Shown here: in pieces, positions 1 through 8,785 of the stretch
Numbering within the stretch: position 1 is the stretch's first letter
Layout: the number at the start of each line of letters is the position of its first letter
From: Rhizobium sp. CB3090
Lineage (GTDB): Bacteria; Pseudomonadota; Alphaproteobacteria; Rhizobiales; Rhizobiaceae
Length of the DNA stretch: 64,000 bases
NCBI RefSeq assembly: GCF_029714285.1
Contig: NZ_CP121662.1
Span: 3,034,001-3,098,000, forward strand
Reading direction: 5' to 3'
The notes under the pieces: generated by a model
Told to the model about the DNA's origin: nothing
The model's database searches: none
The model's input: only the letters and a program-made list of their open reading frames with translations
Program-made: the position numbers and the translations under genes

Positions 1-1
1 C

Positions 2-1324
2 CGCCTTGTGCGCGAGTCGCTGATGGAGCGTGAAGTGCTCTGGGCAATGGCGCCGCACATCATCTGGCCGATGCGTTTCGTTTTGCCCTATCACAAGGGC
101 GGCATCCGCCCGGCCTGGCTCATCCGCCTCGGTCTCTTCCTCTATGATCATCTCGGCGGCCGCAAGCTGCTGCCTCCCACCGCAACGCTTGACATGAAGA
201 GGGATCCTGCGGGAAAACCGCTGAAGGCGCTCTTCACCAAGGCTTTCGAATATTCCGACGGCTGGGTGGACGATGCGCGCATGGTCGTGCTCAACGCCCG
301 CGACGCGGCCGACCGCGGCGCAACGATCATGCCGCGGACCAAGGTCATTTCCGCCCGCCGCGACGGTGCTGCCTGGACGATCGAAACACAGGACACCATC
401 ACCGGCGAGAAGCGTACGTTCCAGTCGCGCATGCTGGTCAACGCCGCCGGTCCCTGGGTCGACCATGTTCTGTCCGACGCCTTCGGCAGGAACCAGGTGC
501 ACAATGTCCGCCTGGTACAGGGCAGCCATATCATCGTCCGCAAGAAGTTCGACGATCCCCGCGCCTATTTCTTCCAGAATCCGGATAACCGCATCATCTT
601 CGCCATCCCTTACGAACAGGATTTCACCCTGATCGGCACGACGGACCGCGACTACAAGGATGATCCGAAGGATGTGAAGATTTCCGACGAGGAAACCACC
701 TATCTCTGCAACGCCGCCAGTGAATATTTCAAGGAGCCGGTCCGCCGCGAAGACATCGTCTGGACCTATTCCGCCGTACGTCCGCTCTATGACGACGGTG
801 CCTCGAAGGCACAGGAGGCAACGCGCGATTATGTGCTGAAGGTCGAGGGCGCCGAAGGACAGGCACCGTTGCTCAATGTTTTCGGCGGCAAGCTCACCAC
901 CTATCGGCGCTTAAGCGAACATGCGCTGGAAAAGATCGGCGAGGTCATCGGCCTCAAAGGTACGCCATGGACCGCCAAGAGCTCCCTGCCGGGCGGCGAT
1001 TTCCCGGTTCGCGGCTATGAGGCCGAAGTCACCAAGCTGAAGGCGCGCTATCCCTTCCTCGCCGATCCGCATGCCCGCCGGCTGGTGCGCCGGTATGGCA
1101 CCCGCGCTGCCATGCTCCTTGGAGATGCGAAGAGTGCCGCCGATCTCGGCCGCCACTTCGGCAGCGATCTCTACGAGATGGAAATCCGCTATCTCATGGC
1201 GCATGAATGGGCCTATACCGCCGCCGACGTCCTTTGGCGCCGTTCGAAGAAGGGCCTCTATCTCTCGAGGGATGAAGCAGCCGCGCTGGATGATTACATG
1301 GCCGGCACGCGCGTTCACGCGTAG
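2..1324 (+). CDS. glpD: Glycerol-3-phosphate dehydrogenase (FAD), 5'-truncated
   Basis: This is the C-terminal part of the membrane-associated flavoenzyme that oxidises sn-glycerol-3-phosphate to dihydroxyacetone phosphate and passes electrons to quinone. The reading frame is open to the window edge, so the N-terminal FAD-binding GxGxxG segment, roughly 65 residues, lies outside. Visible family signatures are LVNAAGPWVD, a TTDRDY segment and FGGKLTTYRRL near the FAD site, followed by the helical C-terminal domain. About 440 residues are present of a usual 500 or so. The apparent GTG at base 8 is an internal codon, not the start. The identification is firm; whether glp transport genes lie upstream cannot be seen. 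Confidence 0.93.
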   Translation, partial: RLVRESLMEREVLWAMAPHIIWPMRFVLPYHKGGIRPAWLIRLGLFLYDHLGGRKLLPPTATLDMKRDPAGKPLKALFTKAFEYSDGWVDDARMVVLNARDAADRGATIMPRTKVISARRDGAAWTIETQDTITGEKRTFQSRMLVNAAGPWVDHVLSDAFGRNQVHNVRLVQGSHIIVRKKFDDPRAYFFQNPDNRIIFAIPYEQDFTLIGTTDRDYKDDPKDVKISDEETTYLCNAASEYFKEPVRREDIVWTYSAVRPLYDDGASKAQEATRDYVLKVEGAEGQAPLLNVFGGKLTTYRRLSEHALEKIGEVIGLKGTPWTAKSSLPGGDFPVRGYEAEVTKLKARYPFLADPHARRLVRRYGTRAAMLLGDAKSAADLGRHFGSDLYEMEIRYLMAHEWAYTAADVLWRRSKKGLYLSRDEAAALDDYMAGTRVHA

Positions 1325-1342
1325 GCTTCCACTCTTCCCGTT

Positions 1343-1807
1343 TCAGCCTTCTGGATCCAGCAGCCGCGGCCCGGGGCCTTCTTTTGCCAACTCATCCCAT
1401 GGGTTGCGCAGGGGACAGGTCTGCATCGAGAGGCAGCCGCAGCCGATGCAGCCGTCGAGCTTATCGCGCAGGCCTTGGAGCCGCCTGATCCTGTTATCGA
1501 GATCATCCTTCCATTGTGCCGAAAGCGCCCGCCAATCGGCGCCTGTCGGCGTCCGGCTTTGCGGCAGCGTGTCAAGAGCCGCCTGAATCTCGGCAAGCGG
1601 TATGCCGACACGCTGCGCCACCTTGATGATCGCCACCCGACGCAAGACCTCGCGGGCATAGCGCCGCTGATTGCCGCGACTGCGGTGACTCTCGATCAGC
1701 CCTTTCGCCTCGTAGAAATGCAGTGCCGAAACCGCAACGCCGCTGCGCGCCGCCACCTCGCCCACCGTCAATAATTTGGAAAATTGATCGGATTCGATTT
1801 TTCCCAT
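1343..1807 (-). CDS. soxR: Redox-sensing MerR-family regulator SoxR
   Basis: A 154-residue MerR-family activator. The N-terminal winged helix-turn-helix begins at about residue 13 ([21 protein letters not shown]), followed by a dimerisation helix. A cysteine cluster [12 protein letters not shown] at about residues 119-130 has the CX2CXCX5C spacing of the SoxR [2Fe-2S] sensor. In this family the oxidised cluster twists promoter DNA and switches on target genes in response to redox-cycling compounds. It is divergent from an FMN reductase gene with a SoxR-type palindrome between them, so that neighbour is the probable direct target. Outside enterobacteria SoxR usually controls small reductase or efflux regulons without SoxS, which fits here. 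Confidence 0.95.
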   Translation of the reverse strand: MGKIESDQFSKLLTVGEVAARSGVAVSALHFYEAKGLIESHRSRGNQRRYAREVLRRVAIIKVAQRVGIPLAEIQAALDTLPQSRTPTGADWRALSAQWKDDLDNRIRRLQGLRDKLDGCIGCGCLSMQTCPLRNPWDELAKEGPGPRLLDPEG

Positions 1808-1819
1808 GACGAGCCCTTG

Positions 1820-1839
1820 ACCTCAACTTTACTTGAGGT
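1820..1839. promoter_or_regulatory. SoxR box
   Basis: A perfect inverted repeat, CCTCAA-ctttac-TTGAGG (1821-1838) plus one more A:T pair on each side, lies in the 74-bp gap between divergent soxR and the FMN reductase gene. The half-site sequence and 6-bp spacer match the known SoxR/MerR-type operator. It sits about 42 bp before the reductase start and 13 bp before the soxR start, so one dimer could activate the reductase and repress soxR. Function is inferred from sequence and position. Confidence 0.88.
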
Positions 1840-1881
1840 TCTATAGCTCCTGCTCCGAAGCGCGTAAAGCAGGAGCAACGC

Positions 1882-2457
1882 ATGACAGAACCAACCCGGC
1901 TGGCAATTCTCTACCGCAGCACCCGCAAGGGGCGACTATGTGACCGTGTGGTCAATTGGGTCGTCCGCGAGCTGGCAAACTATCCGTTGATCGAGCTCGA
2001 TATTATCGACCCCCTGGAATTCGGCCTGCCGGTCCACCACGACAAGGAGCATCCGGCCGTCGCGGACCTCGCCGAGCGGCTCTCCCAGGCGGACGCCTTC
2101 ATCGTCGTCACACCGGAATACAATCACAGCTTCACGGGCTCGCTGAAATTCGTGCTCGATCTCGTCTACGAGCCATGGCAGGGCAAGCCGGTCGCCTTCG
2201 TCTCCTATGGCGGCATTTCCGGCGGGCTTCGCGCCGTCGAACAGTTGCGGCTGGTCTTTGCCGAACTGCATGCCGTCACAGTGCGCGACACTGTCAGTTT
2301 CGCCAATCCATGGGGCCGGTTCGCCGAAGATGGCGCTCTCGAAAACCCGATCGAAGCCCGTCAGGCATTGGTGCAGATGATGGCGCGGCTGAATTGGTGG
2401 AGCGCAGCGTTGAAACCGGCTCGGGCAATACGCCCCTATCGCTCCGTCGCCGCTTGA
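1882..2457 (+). CDS. NADPH-dependent FMN reductase family protein (SoxR target)
   Basis: A 191-residue protein of the flavodoxin-like NADPH-dependent FMN reductase/quinone reductase family. The core motif PEYNHSFTGSLK at about residues 78-89 and the following SYGGISGG segment form the flavin-binding loops. Such enzymes use NAD(P)H to reduce FMN, quinones or azo compounds, often by two electrons, which avoids redox cycling. The start follows the SoxR box, and an AGGAGCA ribosome binding site precedes the ATG. Control by the divergent SoxR is likely, giving a role in detoxifying redox-active compounds. The natural substrate cannot be read from sequence. Confidence 0.88.
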   Translation: MTEPTRLAILYRSTRKGRLCDRVVNWVVRELANYPLIELDIIDPLEFGLPVHHDKEHPAVADLAERLSQADAFIVVTPEYNHSFTGSLKFVLDLVYEPWQGKPVAFVSYGGISGGLRAVEQLRLVFAELHAVTVRDTVSFANPWGRFAEDGALENPIEARQALVQMMARLNWWSAALKPARAIRPYRSVAA

Positions 2458-2477
2458 TCCCTCAACAATATTCGAAT

Positions 2478-2512
2478 CCGGTCTTTCGTTTCTGGCAGGT
2501 GCGAAAGACCGG
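2478..2512 (+). terminator. Hairpin downstream of the FMN reductase gene
   Basis: Arms CCGGTCTTTCG and CGAAAGACCGG are perfect 11-bp complements with a 13-nt loop, 20 bp after the reductase stop codon. There is no T-run after the stem, so it may act as a weak or Rho-assisted terminator or as an mRNA-stabilising element. Confidence 0.6.
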
Positions 2513-2515
2513 CTT

Positions 2516-2549
2516 GACGCCCGGACCTGAAATACCAGGTTCGGGCGTC
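2516..2549 (+). terminator. Second, longer hairpin in the same gap
   Basis: A 14-bp stem with one G:T wobble (GACGCCCGGACCTG against CAGGTTCGGGCGTC) and a 6-nt loop starts 3 bp after the previous hairpin. The next sequence is TGTTGCGC, without a long T-run. Two strong stems in tandem between co-oriented genes suggest that transcription stops here before the acyltransferase gene. Confidence 0.55.
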
Positions 2550-2649
2550 TGTTGCGCACCCAGAAGTTTACCTTGCCGGAAAGCCGCACTTGCCGAAGTC
2601 GCCTCGATGACCTAACCCAGTAGCAAGGCAGTTTCGACGGTACTGGGGG

Positions 2650-3903
2650 ATGGAGAACGAGAAACGTCTGGGAGGAGCGGATTTCATGCGCGCCGTCGCA
2701 TGTCTGATGGTGCTTGTCCACCATCTTGCGCTTCGAATGAATTTCGACAAAATCCCGCCAGGCTTGGACCTGACCTTTATACTGGCGCGCTTCGGCAATC
2801 ACGGCGTCTCGGTCTTCTTCGTTCTTAGCGGCTTTCTTCTCTCGCGCCCCTTCTGGCTGGCGCTGGATAGAGCCCAGCCGCTGCCTTCGTTGAAGATCTA
2901 CACCATGCGCCGCGCAGCGCGCATCCTGCCGGGCTTCTGGTTTGCCCTGACGGTCGGCTTCGTGCTCAGCTTCACGGTCTATGGGTTTCCGCTCGATGGA
3001 GAGCTGATCGGCCGCTACATCGCCGGCTTTTTCCTGATGAGCCAATGGCATTGGCGCACCTTTTTTCCGGTGCAGGGTGACGGACCCCTATGGTCGATCC
3101 CCTTCGAGACGACCTGCTATGTTCTTCTGCCGATCGGGTTCCTGCTGCTGTTCTATGCGAAGCCGAGATTGCGCTCCGCTCTCGTCAGCCGCCTGTTCTG
3201 GATCGGCATTATCGCCGCCTCGCTGATCGGCCACTGGCTGGTGGTGACCTATCTTCCGACGGATAGCGTCGGGAAGGGATGGCAATATGGCTTCGAGGGG
3301 GGCGCCAAGGAGTGGATGCCGCGCTACAACCCCATCGGTTTCTTCGCGATATTCGCGATCGGGGCGCTGGCAGGCGGAATCCAGACCATTCTCCCGGCCC
3401 GCCACTCGGCAATCTACGATATCGTCGGCGTACTCGCGATCGGCATGGGCGCATGGCAATTGCCGCAGTCCATTGGCGGCGCATCGGAAGGCTATGCCTG
3501 GCTTGGCATTCCCTATCAATTCCCATTGCTTCCGCTGGCCGTCGCCATCTCGCTTGCCACGCTTCCGCAATCGCGGCTGCTTCCTAAGCTGCTCGATACC
3601 GGTGTCGTCCGTTATATCGCCACCGTCTCCTTCGGCGTTTATATCTGGCAGGATATCGTGCTGACGCTGATGACCACGCTCTTCCCCTGGACCTTCGGCA
3701 CCGGCTCCGATGATGTGCTCAGCGGATGGATCACATTGAGCCTCGTCGCAATCGTCATCATCTTCGCGATCGGAACTGCCAGCTATTTTCTTCTCGAACG
3801 CCCGGTCATTCGCTGGGCCCGCACGCGCGAGCAGACGGCACGCGGCACGACACCCATGTCTGAGAAAAAGGCCGCCCAACGGAAACCATCGGGCGGCAGA
3901 TAA
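2650..3903 (+). CDS. Acyltransferase 3 family membrane protein (OafA/YrhL-like)
   Basis: A 417-residue multipass membrane protein of the acyltransferase 3 family. The N-terminal ADFMRAVACLMVLVHH block carries the His associated with catalysis in this family, and FFVLSGFLLSRPF follows in the next membrane segment. About ten hydrophobic helices run to a basic C-terminal tail. Members transfer acetyl or other acyl groups onto lipopolysaccharide, exopolysaccharide, peptidoglycan or Nod factors. Nothing nearby identifies the acceptor: the flanking genes are a reductase and a convergent enolase-family gene. The ATG lies after the two upstream hairpins, so it probably has its own promoter. Confidence 0.85.
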   Translation: MENEKRLGGADFMRAVACLMVLVHHLALRMNFDKIPPGLDLTFILARFGNHGVSVFFVLSGFLLSRPFWLALDRAQPLPSLKIYTMRRAARILPGFWFALTVGFVLSFTVYGFPLDGELIGRYIAGFFLMSQWHWRTFFPVQGDGPLWSIPFETTCYVLLPIGFLLLFYAKPRLRSALVSRLFWIGIIAASLIGHWLVVTYLPTDSVGKGWQYGFEGGAKEWMPRYNPIGFFAIFAIGALAGGIQTILPARHSAIYDIVGVLAIGMGAWQLPQSIGGASEGYAWLGIPYQFPLLPLAVAISLATLPQSRLLPKLLDTGVVRYIATVSFGVYIWQDIVLTLMTTLFPWTFGTGSDDVLSGWITLSLVAIVIIFAIGTASYFLLERPVIRWARTREQTARGTTPMSEKKAAQRKPSGGR

Positions 3904-3940
3904 GGTGGGAAACGAAACTCGACCGGGGAGAGGCCGAGCA

Positions 3941-5062
3941 TCAGACGCGGGTGGCTTTCAAACGCTCTTCATCGAGAACAACGCCGAGGCCGGGAGATAG
4001 CCCCAAATCCAGCCAACCCTCATCGTGCTTGAGCGGCATCGCCATCGGATAGTCACGACGGGCCTCGCTCCACTCCGGATTGTCATACGGATATTCGAGC
4101 CAGGGCGCATCGCCGACACCCGCGGTCAAATGCGCGTTCGCCAGCACACCGATACCATTCGTCCATGAGTGCGGCGTAAATTGGACGCCCGCCTCGCGCG
4201 CCTGGTAGGCCACCCGCCGGCAGCCGGTAATGCCGCCGACCAGCGCCACATCCGGCTGGACGATATCGAAGGCACGTTCTTCGATGATGTCGCGGAATTC
4301 ATAGAGTTCACGCGTCATCTCGCCGCCAGCGATGCGTACCGACGTCGCCTGCTTCAGCTCCTTCATGCCTTTACGGTCCGAACGGTGCAGCGGCTCCTCC
4401 ATCCAATAGATGCCAAGCCGCTCCAGCTCCTTCGCGACCGTCAGCGCGTCCTTGAAGGTCCACGGCAATGTCGTGTCCCAGGGCATACGCCAACCCTGGT
4501 TGCAGTCGACCATCAGCTCCAGCTTGGTGCCGACACGGGCACGTATCGCCTCTAGCGCCTTCACATCATCTAGCCAGCTGCCACGCCCGCCTGCGGATGA
4601 GGAGAAGCGCACCTTCATCGCCGGAAAACCTTCGTCGAGATAACGTTCCGCCTGCTCCGCCATCGCGGCCGGCTCGCGTAGCACGCCGGAGGAAGCATAG
4701 AGCCGTACGCGGCTGGCCCGCCCACCGAGCATCCGCCAGACCGGTTCGCCGGTGATCTTGCCGGAAAGATCCCACAACGCCAGGTCCATTGGCCAGCAGC
4801 GGCCATAGTGAAAATTGATATGCGACAGGACCTCGTAATGACGCTCCAGATGCCGCGGGTCCTGGCCGATGAACAGGTCCTCATGCCCTTCGAAACCCTT
4901 CATGAGGTCGCCGGAACCGATACCCTCGCGACCCTCATCGTCTCGAACACGGACGATCGTCGCATCGAAATGCCGGCGTGGCCGCCCATCCCAGCTCGCC
5001 TTGAACGGCGGATCGAGCGGCAGCCGGTGATGGGTGATCTCGATGGAAACGATCTTGCTCAT
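3941..5062 (-). CDS. Mandelate racemase/muconate lactonizing enzyme family protein
   Basis: A 373-residue enolase-superfamily enzyme. Visible catalytic elements are the KxR pair K150/R152, metal ligands D186 (VDCNQGW), E222/E223 (MEEP) and E248 (IAGGEM), and a D271-H298 dyad (QPD...TPHSW), which places it in the mandelate racemase subgroup. Such enzymes abstract the alpha proton of a carboxylate, giving racemisation or sugar-acid dehydration. The start was set at the ATG preceded by GGGAGG; the frame also runs further upstream inside the aldehyde dehydrogenase gene. It is the last gene of a three-gene operon with aldehyde and alcohol dehydrogenases. The substrate is unknown; most family members have KxK rather than KxR. 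Confidence 0.87.
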   Translation of the reverse strand: MSKIVSIEITHHRLPLDPPFKASWDGRPRRHFDATIVRVRDDEGREGIGSGDLMKGFEGHEDLFIGQDPRHLERHYEVLSHINFHYGRCWPMDLALWDLSGKITGEPVWRMLGGRASRVRLYASSGVLREPAAMAEQAERYLDEGFPAMKVRFSSSAGGRGSWLDDVKALEAIRARVGTKLELMVDCNQGWRMPWDTTLPWTFKDALTVAKELERLGIYWMEEPLHRSDRKGMKELKQATSVRIAGGEMTRELYEFRDIIEERAFDIVQPDVALVGGITGCRRVAYQAREAGVQFTPHSWTNGIGVLANAHLTAGVGDAPWLEYPYDNPEWSEARRDYPMAMPLKHDEGWLDLGLSPGLGVVLDEERLKATRV

Positions 5063-5081
5063 GGTCGTGCCTCCCGCAACC

Positions 5082-6581
5082 TCAGCCGAACTGCTGCCAG
5101 ATGGTCTTGTAATCGCAATATTTGTCGATCGCATGCACTGAACGATCACGGCCGAAACCGGATTGCTTGAAGCCTCCGAAAGGCGTTGAGAAATTCGACA
5201 TATCATATGTGTTGATCCATACGGTGCCCCCATGGATCGCCTCGGAAAAGCGGTGGGCGCGGTCCATGTCTTTGGTGAAGACGGCACCGGCAAGGCCATA
5301 GATCGTATCGTTGGCGATGTTGAGCGCCTCCTCCTCGGTATCGAAGGGAATGGCGGCGAGCACCGGCCCAAAAATCTCCTGCCGCGCCAGGCTCATATCA
5401 TTGGTCATATCGACGAAGACGCCAGGCGAGACATAATAGCCGCCGGTCTCGCTCAGCACCCGCTCAGCACCGAAAGCGCGGCGAGCCCCTTCCTTCTCAC
5501 CGGCCGCAATCATGGAAAGCACCTTGTTCATATGTTCCTCCTCGATCAGCGCACCGATCTGGGCGAACGGATCGAGTGGATGCCTGAGCACGATATCGGA
5601 CTGTGTCACCGCCTCGATCTTCGCAATCAGCGCCTCCTGCACCGAGCGCTGCACGATGAGCCGCGTCGAGGCGTGGCAAGTCTCGCCGGAATTGTAGAAG
5701 CAGCCCCAGGCAGCCGCGCTCGCCGCCGCATCGAGATCGGCGTCTTCGAAAACGACCAACGGCGACTTGCCGCCGAGTTCCAACGCCACGCGCTTGACGT
5801 TCGACTGCGCCGCGTAACCCATGATCAGCTTTCCGACCTCGGTCGAGCCGGTGAAGGCGATCATGTCGACATCCACGTGCAGCGCCAGCGGCTTGCCGGC
5901 CTCTTCGCCATAGCCGGTCACGACATTGAAAACGCCGGCGGGCAGGCCCGCTTCGAAAGCAAGTTCGGCGAGGCGAATGGCCGAGAGCGACGATTGTTCC
6001 GCCGGCTTCAGCACCACGGAATTGCCGGCAGCAATCGCCGGCCCGAGCTTCCAGGCATCGATGATCATCGGATAGTTCCAGGGCGTAATCGCGCCCACAA
6101 CGCCGATCGGCACCTTGCGTACCAAAGCGCGGGCATTCGGCCCGGTCGGCGCGATCTCGTCATACATTTTGTCGATCATCTCGCCGTAAAACTGGATGCC
6201 ATCGGCGCAAAGGCGGACATCGACTGTCAGCGACGCCGTGATAGGCTTGCCGACATCCAGCGTCTCCAGCATGGCGAGTTCTTCGCCATGGGCGCGGATG
6301 AGCTCGGCCCAGCGAAGCATGATCTTCTTCTTTTCCAGCGGCTCCTTCTTCCGCCAGACGCCGCTTTCGAAGGCAGTGCGTGCAGCCGTCACAGCCGCGT
6401 CAACATCGGCGGCATTGCCGCGCGCCAATTCCGGCCCCCGCCTGCCATCCATCGGCCGGATACGGGTAAAAGTCGTGCCGGATGAAGATGGATGATAAGC
6501 GCCATCGATGAAATGCCGTCCTTCGAACTTGAGGCCGGACAAGACGGCTTCCCAATAGTCACGTGTGTAAGTCTTGCTCAT
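5082..6581 (-). CDS. NAD(P)-dependent aldehyde dehydrogenase
   Basis: A 499-residue aldehyde dehydrogenase of normal family length. The catalytic set is complete: N169 in the ITPWNYP segment, the cofactor motif FTGSTEVG near 243-250, general base E268 in LELGGKSP and nucleophile C302 in NSGETC. It oxidises an aldehyde to the carboxylate. The ATG was chosen because GAAAGGAAT precedes it; the reading frame extends further but lacks a site. It begins one base after the stop of the iron alcohol dehydrogenase and ends 19 bp before the enolase-family gene, so the three are co-transcribed and probably act in sequence. The closest named families are betaine or gamma-aminobutyraldehyde dehydrogenase-like; substrate not determinable. 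Confidence 0.9.
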   Translation of the reverse strand: MSKTYTRDYWEAVLSGLKFEGRHFIDGAYHPSSSGTTFTRIRPMDGRRGPELARGNAADVDAAVTAARTAFESGVWRKKEPLEKKKIMLRWAELIRAHGEELAMLETLDVGKPITASLTVDVRLCADGIQFYGEMIDKMYDEIAPTGPNARALVRKVPIGVVGAITPWNYPMIIDAWKLGPAIAAGNSVVLKPAEQSSLSAIRLAELAFEAGLPAGVFNVVTGYGEEAGKPLALHVDVDMIAFTGSTEVGKLIMGYAAQSNVKRVALELGGKSPLVVFEDADLDAAASAAAWGCFYNSGETCHASTRLIVQRSVQEALIAKIEAVTQSDIVLRHPLDPFAQIGALIEEEHMNKVLSMIAAGEKEGARRAFGAERVLSETGGYYVSPGVFVDMTNDMSLARQEIFGPVLAAIPFDTEEEALNIANDTIYGLAGAVFTKDMDRAHRFSEAIHGGTVWINTYDMSNFSTPFGGFKQSGFGRDRSVHAIDKYCDYKTIWQQFG

Positions 6582-6582
6582 C

Positions 6583-7728
6583 TCAGATTCCTTTCGGCAG
6601 CGCCATGACCGTGGCGGCAAAGCGGTCGATATCGGCATCCGTCACATCGCGGATGGTCGAACGCCGCATCGGCTGATTTTCCGGAGCACGCATTTCCCGC
6701 GCCAGATCGGTGGCGGCGAAGGGCATGAATGCCGGCGGCAAGGCGCGGATGATACCGCAACGATCCATCCAATCGGAGACGAAGGCGGGCAGAGCCGCAG
6801 CACTTTCGAGGCCGCAGGCTCTCGCGGCGGCATTGAGTTCGTCGGTATCCGCTGCGACCAGCCAGGGCAGCGTCGCTTCAAAGCCGAGGGCGGTTGCGAG
6901 CCCGTGGTGAACCGGCGCAAGACCCGCCAGCGCATGGCTGATATTGTGGGCAATCGCGGTGCCGCAATTGTCGATGGCAATGCCGGCGAAGCAGGAGCCG
7001 AGCAGCACGTCGCCCCGCGCCCCGATATTGCCGGGCTCCTTCACCGCCGTTTCCAGAGCGCCGATGATCAGCCGCAGCGCCTGATGGGCGTAGAGCTGGC
7101 CACCGCGATGCGTGTTGCGATTCGTCGCCGCCTCGAAAGCATGGATGAAGGCGTCGAGGCCGCACCAGGCGGTGAGATTGGCCGGCAGCGTGGTCGTCAA
7201 CGCCGGATCGAGGATGACGAGATCGGCCTTTGTCTCCGGCCCCCAGATCCAGAGCTTCTTGCCTTGCGGGCCGGTGAAGATATTGGTGGCCGAGGTCTCC
7301 GAGCCAGTGCCGGCCGTCGTCGGCACCATGATCTTCTTCAGCGGGTTCTTCGGGAGGGGGTTAGCTGCCAGCGCATAAAACATCGGGTCTTCGCCCGATG
7401 TCGCGCAACAGGCGACAATCTTGGCGATATCCAGTGCCGAGCCGCCGCCGACGCCGATCACCATGTCGACGCCCTGCCCCAGCTTGATCGCCGCACGCAG
7501 ATGCGCAAGCTTCGGCTCTCCGGCAAAATCGGAAAAAACCTGCGTCTTCACGCCCGCTTCGGCAAGCTCGCCGCTGATCTCGGTGGCAAGGCCCGATTGC
7601 GCCAGGAAGGCATCGATCACAAGCAGAACGGCACCAGCGCAATCGAAGGATTTGATCGCAGCAGCAAGGCCAGAGAGGGCGCCCTCGCCGAAACGAATGT
7701 CCGGAATGGCGGATATGGAGAAGGACAC
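6583..7728 (-). CDS. Iron-containing alcohol dehydrogenase
   Basis: A 381-residue group III (iron-dependent) alcohol dehydrogenase. The nucleotide-binding motif GVGGGSALD lies at 92-100. Metal ligands fit D192, H196 (LDAFIHAFEA), H265 (HNISHALAG) and H274/H275 (PVHHG). A GTG start at 7728 is proposed because AAAGGGG lies 7 bases upstream; an ATG 14 codons earlier has no such site. It interconverts an alcohol and an aldehyde with NAD(P). It is the first gene of the operon and is divergent from a LysR regulator. The enzyme could supply the aldehyde to the neighbouring dehydrogenase, or reduce it. Substrate unknown. Confidence 0.88.
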   Translation of the reverse strand: MSFSISAIPDIRFGEGALSGLAAAIKSFDCAGAVLLVIDAFLAQSGLATEISGELAEAGVKTQVFSDFAGEPKLAHLRAAIKLGQGVDMVIGVGGGSALDIAKIVACCATSGEDPMFYALAANPLPKNPLKKIMVPTTAGTGSETSATNIFTGPQGKKLWIWGPETKADLVILDPALTTTLPANLTAWCGLDAFIHAFEAATNRNTHRGGQLYAHQALRLIIGALETAVKEPGNIGARGDVLLGSCFAGIAIDNCGTAIAHNISHALAGLAPVHHGLATALGFEATLPWLVAADTDELNAAARACGLESAAALPAFVSDWMDRCGIIRALPPAFMPFAATDLAREMRAPENQPMRRSTIRDVTDADIDRFAATVMALPKGI

Positions 7729-7846
7729 GAAGAATCCCCTTTGGGCTAACGGCTGAAAACGATACCGCAATCCTGCATCACAATTTCAGCTCTTCAAATC
7801 CGGCCATTTTTCGGGAATATTGATGATCTGAAGTTATGGAGGACCG

Positions 7847-8752
7847 ATGCTCGGGAAAATACCGCTGGAGGCGTTTCGCGTGTTCGACGCCGCAGCTCGC
7901 GCGATGAACTTTTCCCGCGCCGGCCGCGAGTTGAACATCACCCAGGCCGCCGTCAGCCGCCGCATCAAGGGACTGGAAGATCATCTGGGCGCCGCGCTCT
8001 TTACCCGGCGCGGCCGCAACCTGGCGCTGACGCCGGATGGCGAGCGGCTGTTCCAGCGAGTACGGGCGACACTCGAATATCTTGAAGAGAGCCTCGAGCC
8101 TTTCCGCTCCGGCACGGGCGAAATCATCTCGATCGCCGCCAGCGGCTCGGTCTCGCATCTCTGGCTCGGACAGCGGCTCAAGGATTTCGGCAAGGAGAGC
8201 CCCGGCATCTCCGTCCGTTTGCTGACGACGGACTCGCCCTCGGAACTCGCGTCGGAAACCAACGATCTCGTCATTCTCTATTCCACCGGCGAGCATCCGC
8301 GCTGGAACCTGACACTGCTGATGAAGGAAGTGCTGGTGCCGATCGCCTCGCCGGATTATCTGACCAATCGCAGTCTGGAGCCGCAGGCATTGACGTCGGC
8401 CGACATTGCCGGGCTGGATCTGATCGATTACGAGCGCTTCAACGCCCACTGGATCAGCTTCCGCCAATGGTTCAGCCGTATCGGCAATCCGCACAAGGGC
8501 AAACTGCCGCGGCCGCGGCTTTCCTTCTCCACCTATATCATGGCAGTCGAGGCGGCCTTACGCGGCGAGGGCATCGCGCTCGGCAGCCTCGGCCTTATCG
8601 AAGAACACCTGCGCTCTGGTGCACTGGTCACAGTCGGCAACGACCGGGTCGAAACCGGCTTCGGATACTATCTCGGCGCGCCGCGCTTCCGCGCCCTTTC
8701 GCCGGAAGCAGGCCAGTTGCACCGGCATCTTCTCCTTGCGCAGCAGGTCTAG
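7847..8752 (+). CDS. LysR-family transcriptional regulator (GcvA-like)
   Basis: A 301-residue LysR-type regulator. The N-terminal helix-turn-helix covers about residues 7-65 (LEAFRVFDAAARAMNFSRAG, then ITQAAVSRRIKGLE), and a periplasmic-binding-protein-like effector domain follows. The N-terminal wording resembles the GcvA/AmpR branch. A GGAGGACCG ribosome binding site precedes the ATG. It is divergent from the alcohol dehydrogenase operon across 118 bp, the usual arrangement for a LysR protein that controls its neighbour, so it probably senses a pathway substrate or intermediate. No single clear T-N11-A operator could be picked out by eye in the gap. Confidence 0.9.
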   Translation: MLGKIPLEAFRVFDAAARAMNFSRAGRELNITQAAVSRRIKGLEDHLGAALFTRRGRNLALTPDGERLFQRVRATLEYLEESLEPFRSGTGEIISIAASGSVSHLWLGQRLKDFGKESPGISVRLLTTDSPSELASETNDLVILYSTGEHPRWNLTLLMKEVLVPIASPDYLTNRSLEPQALTSADIAGLDLIDYERFNAHWISFRQWFSRIGNPHKGKLPRPRLSFSTYIMAVEAALRGEGIALGSLGLIEEHLRSGALVTVGNDRVETGFGYYLGAPRFRALSPEAGQLHRHLLLAQQV

Positions 8753-8785
8753 GTGGCAAACATCACGAAGGATAAGTCGTCGATA

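Noticed and set aside
3941..8752. Aromatic mandelate degradation pathway
   Set aside because: Only the broad superfamily points there; no mandelate dehydrogenase or decarboxylase is present, and the alcohol dehydrogenase type does not fit.
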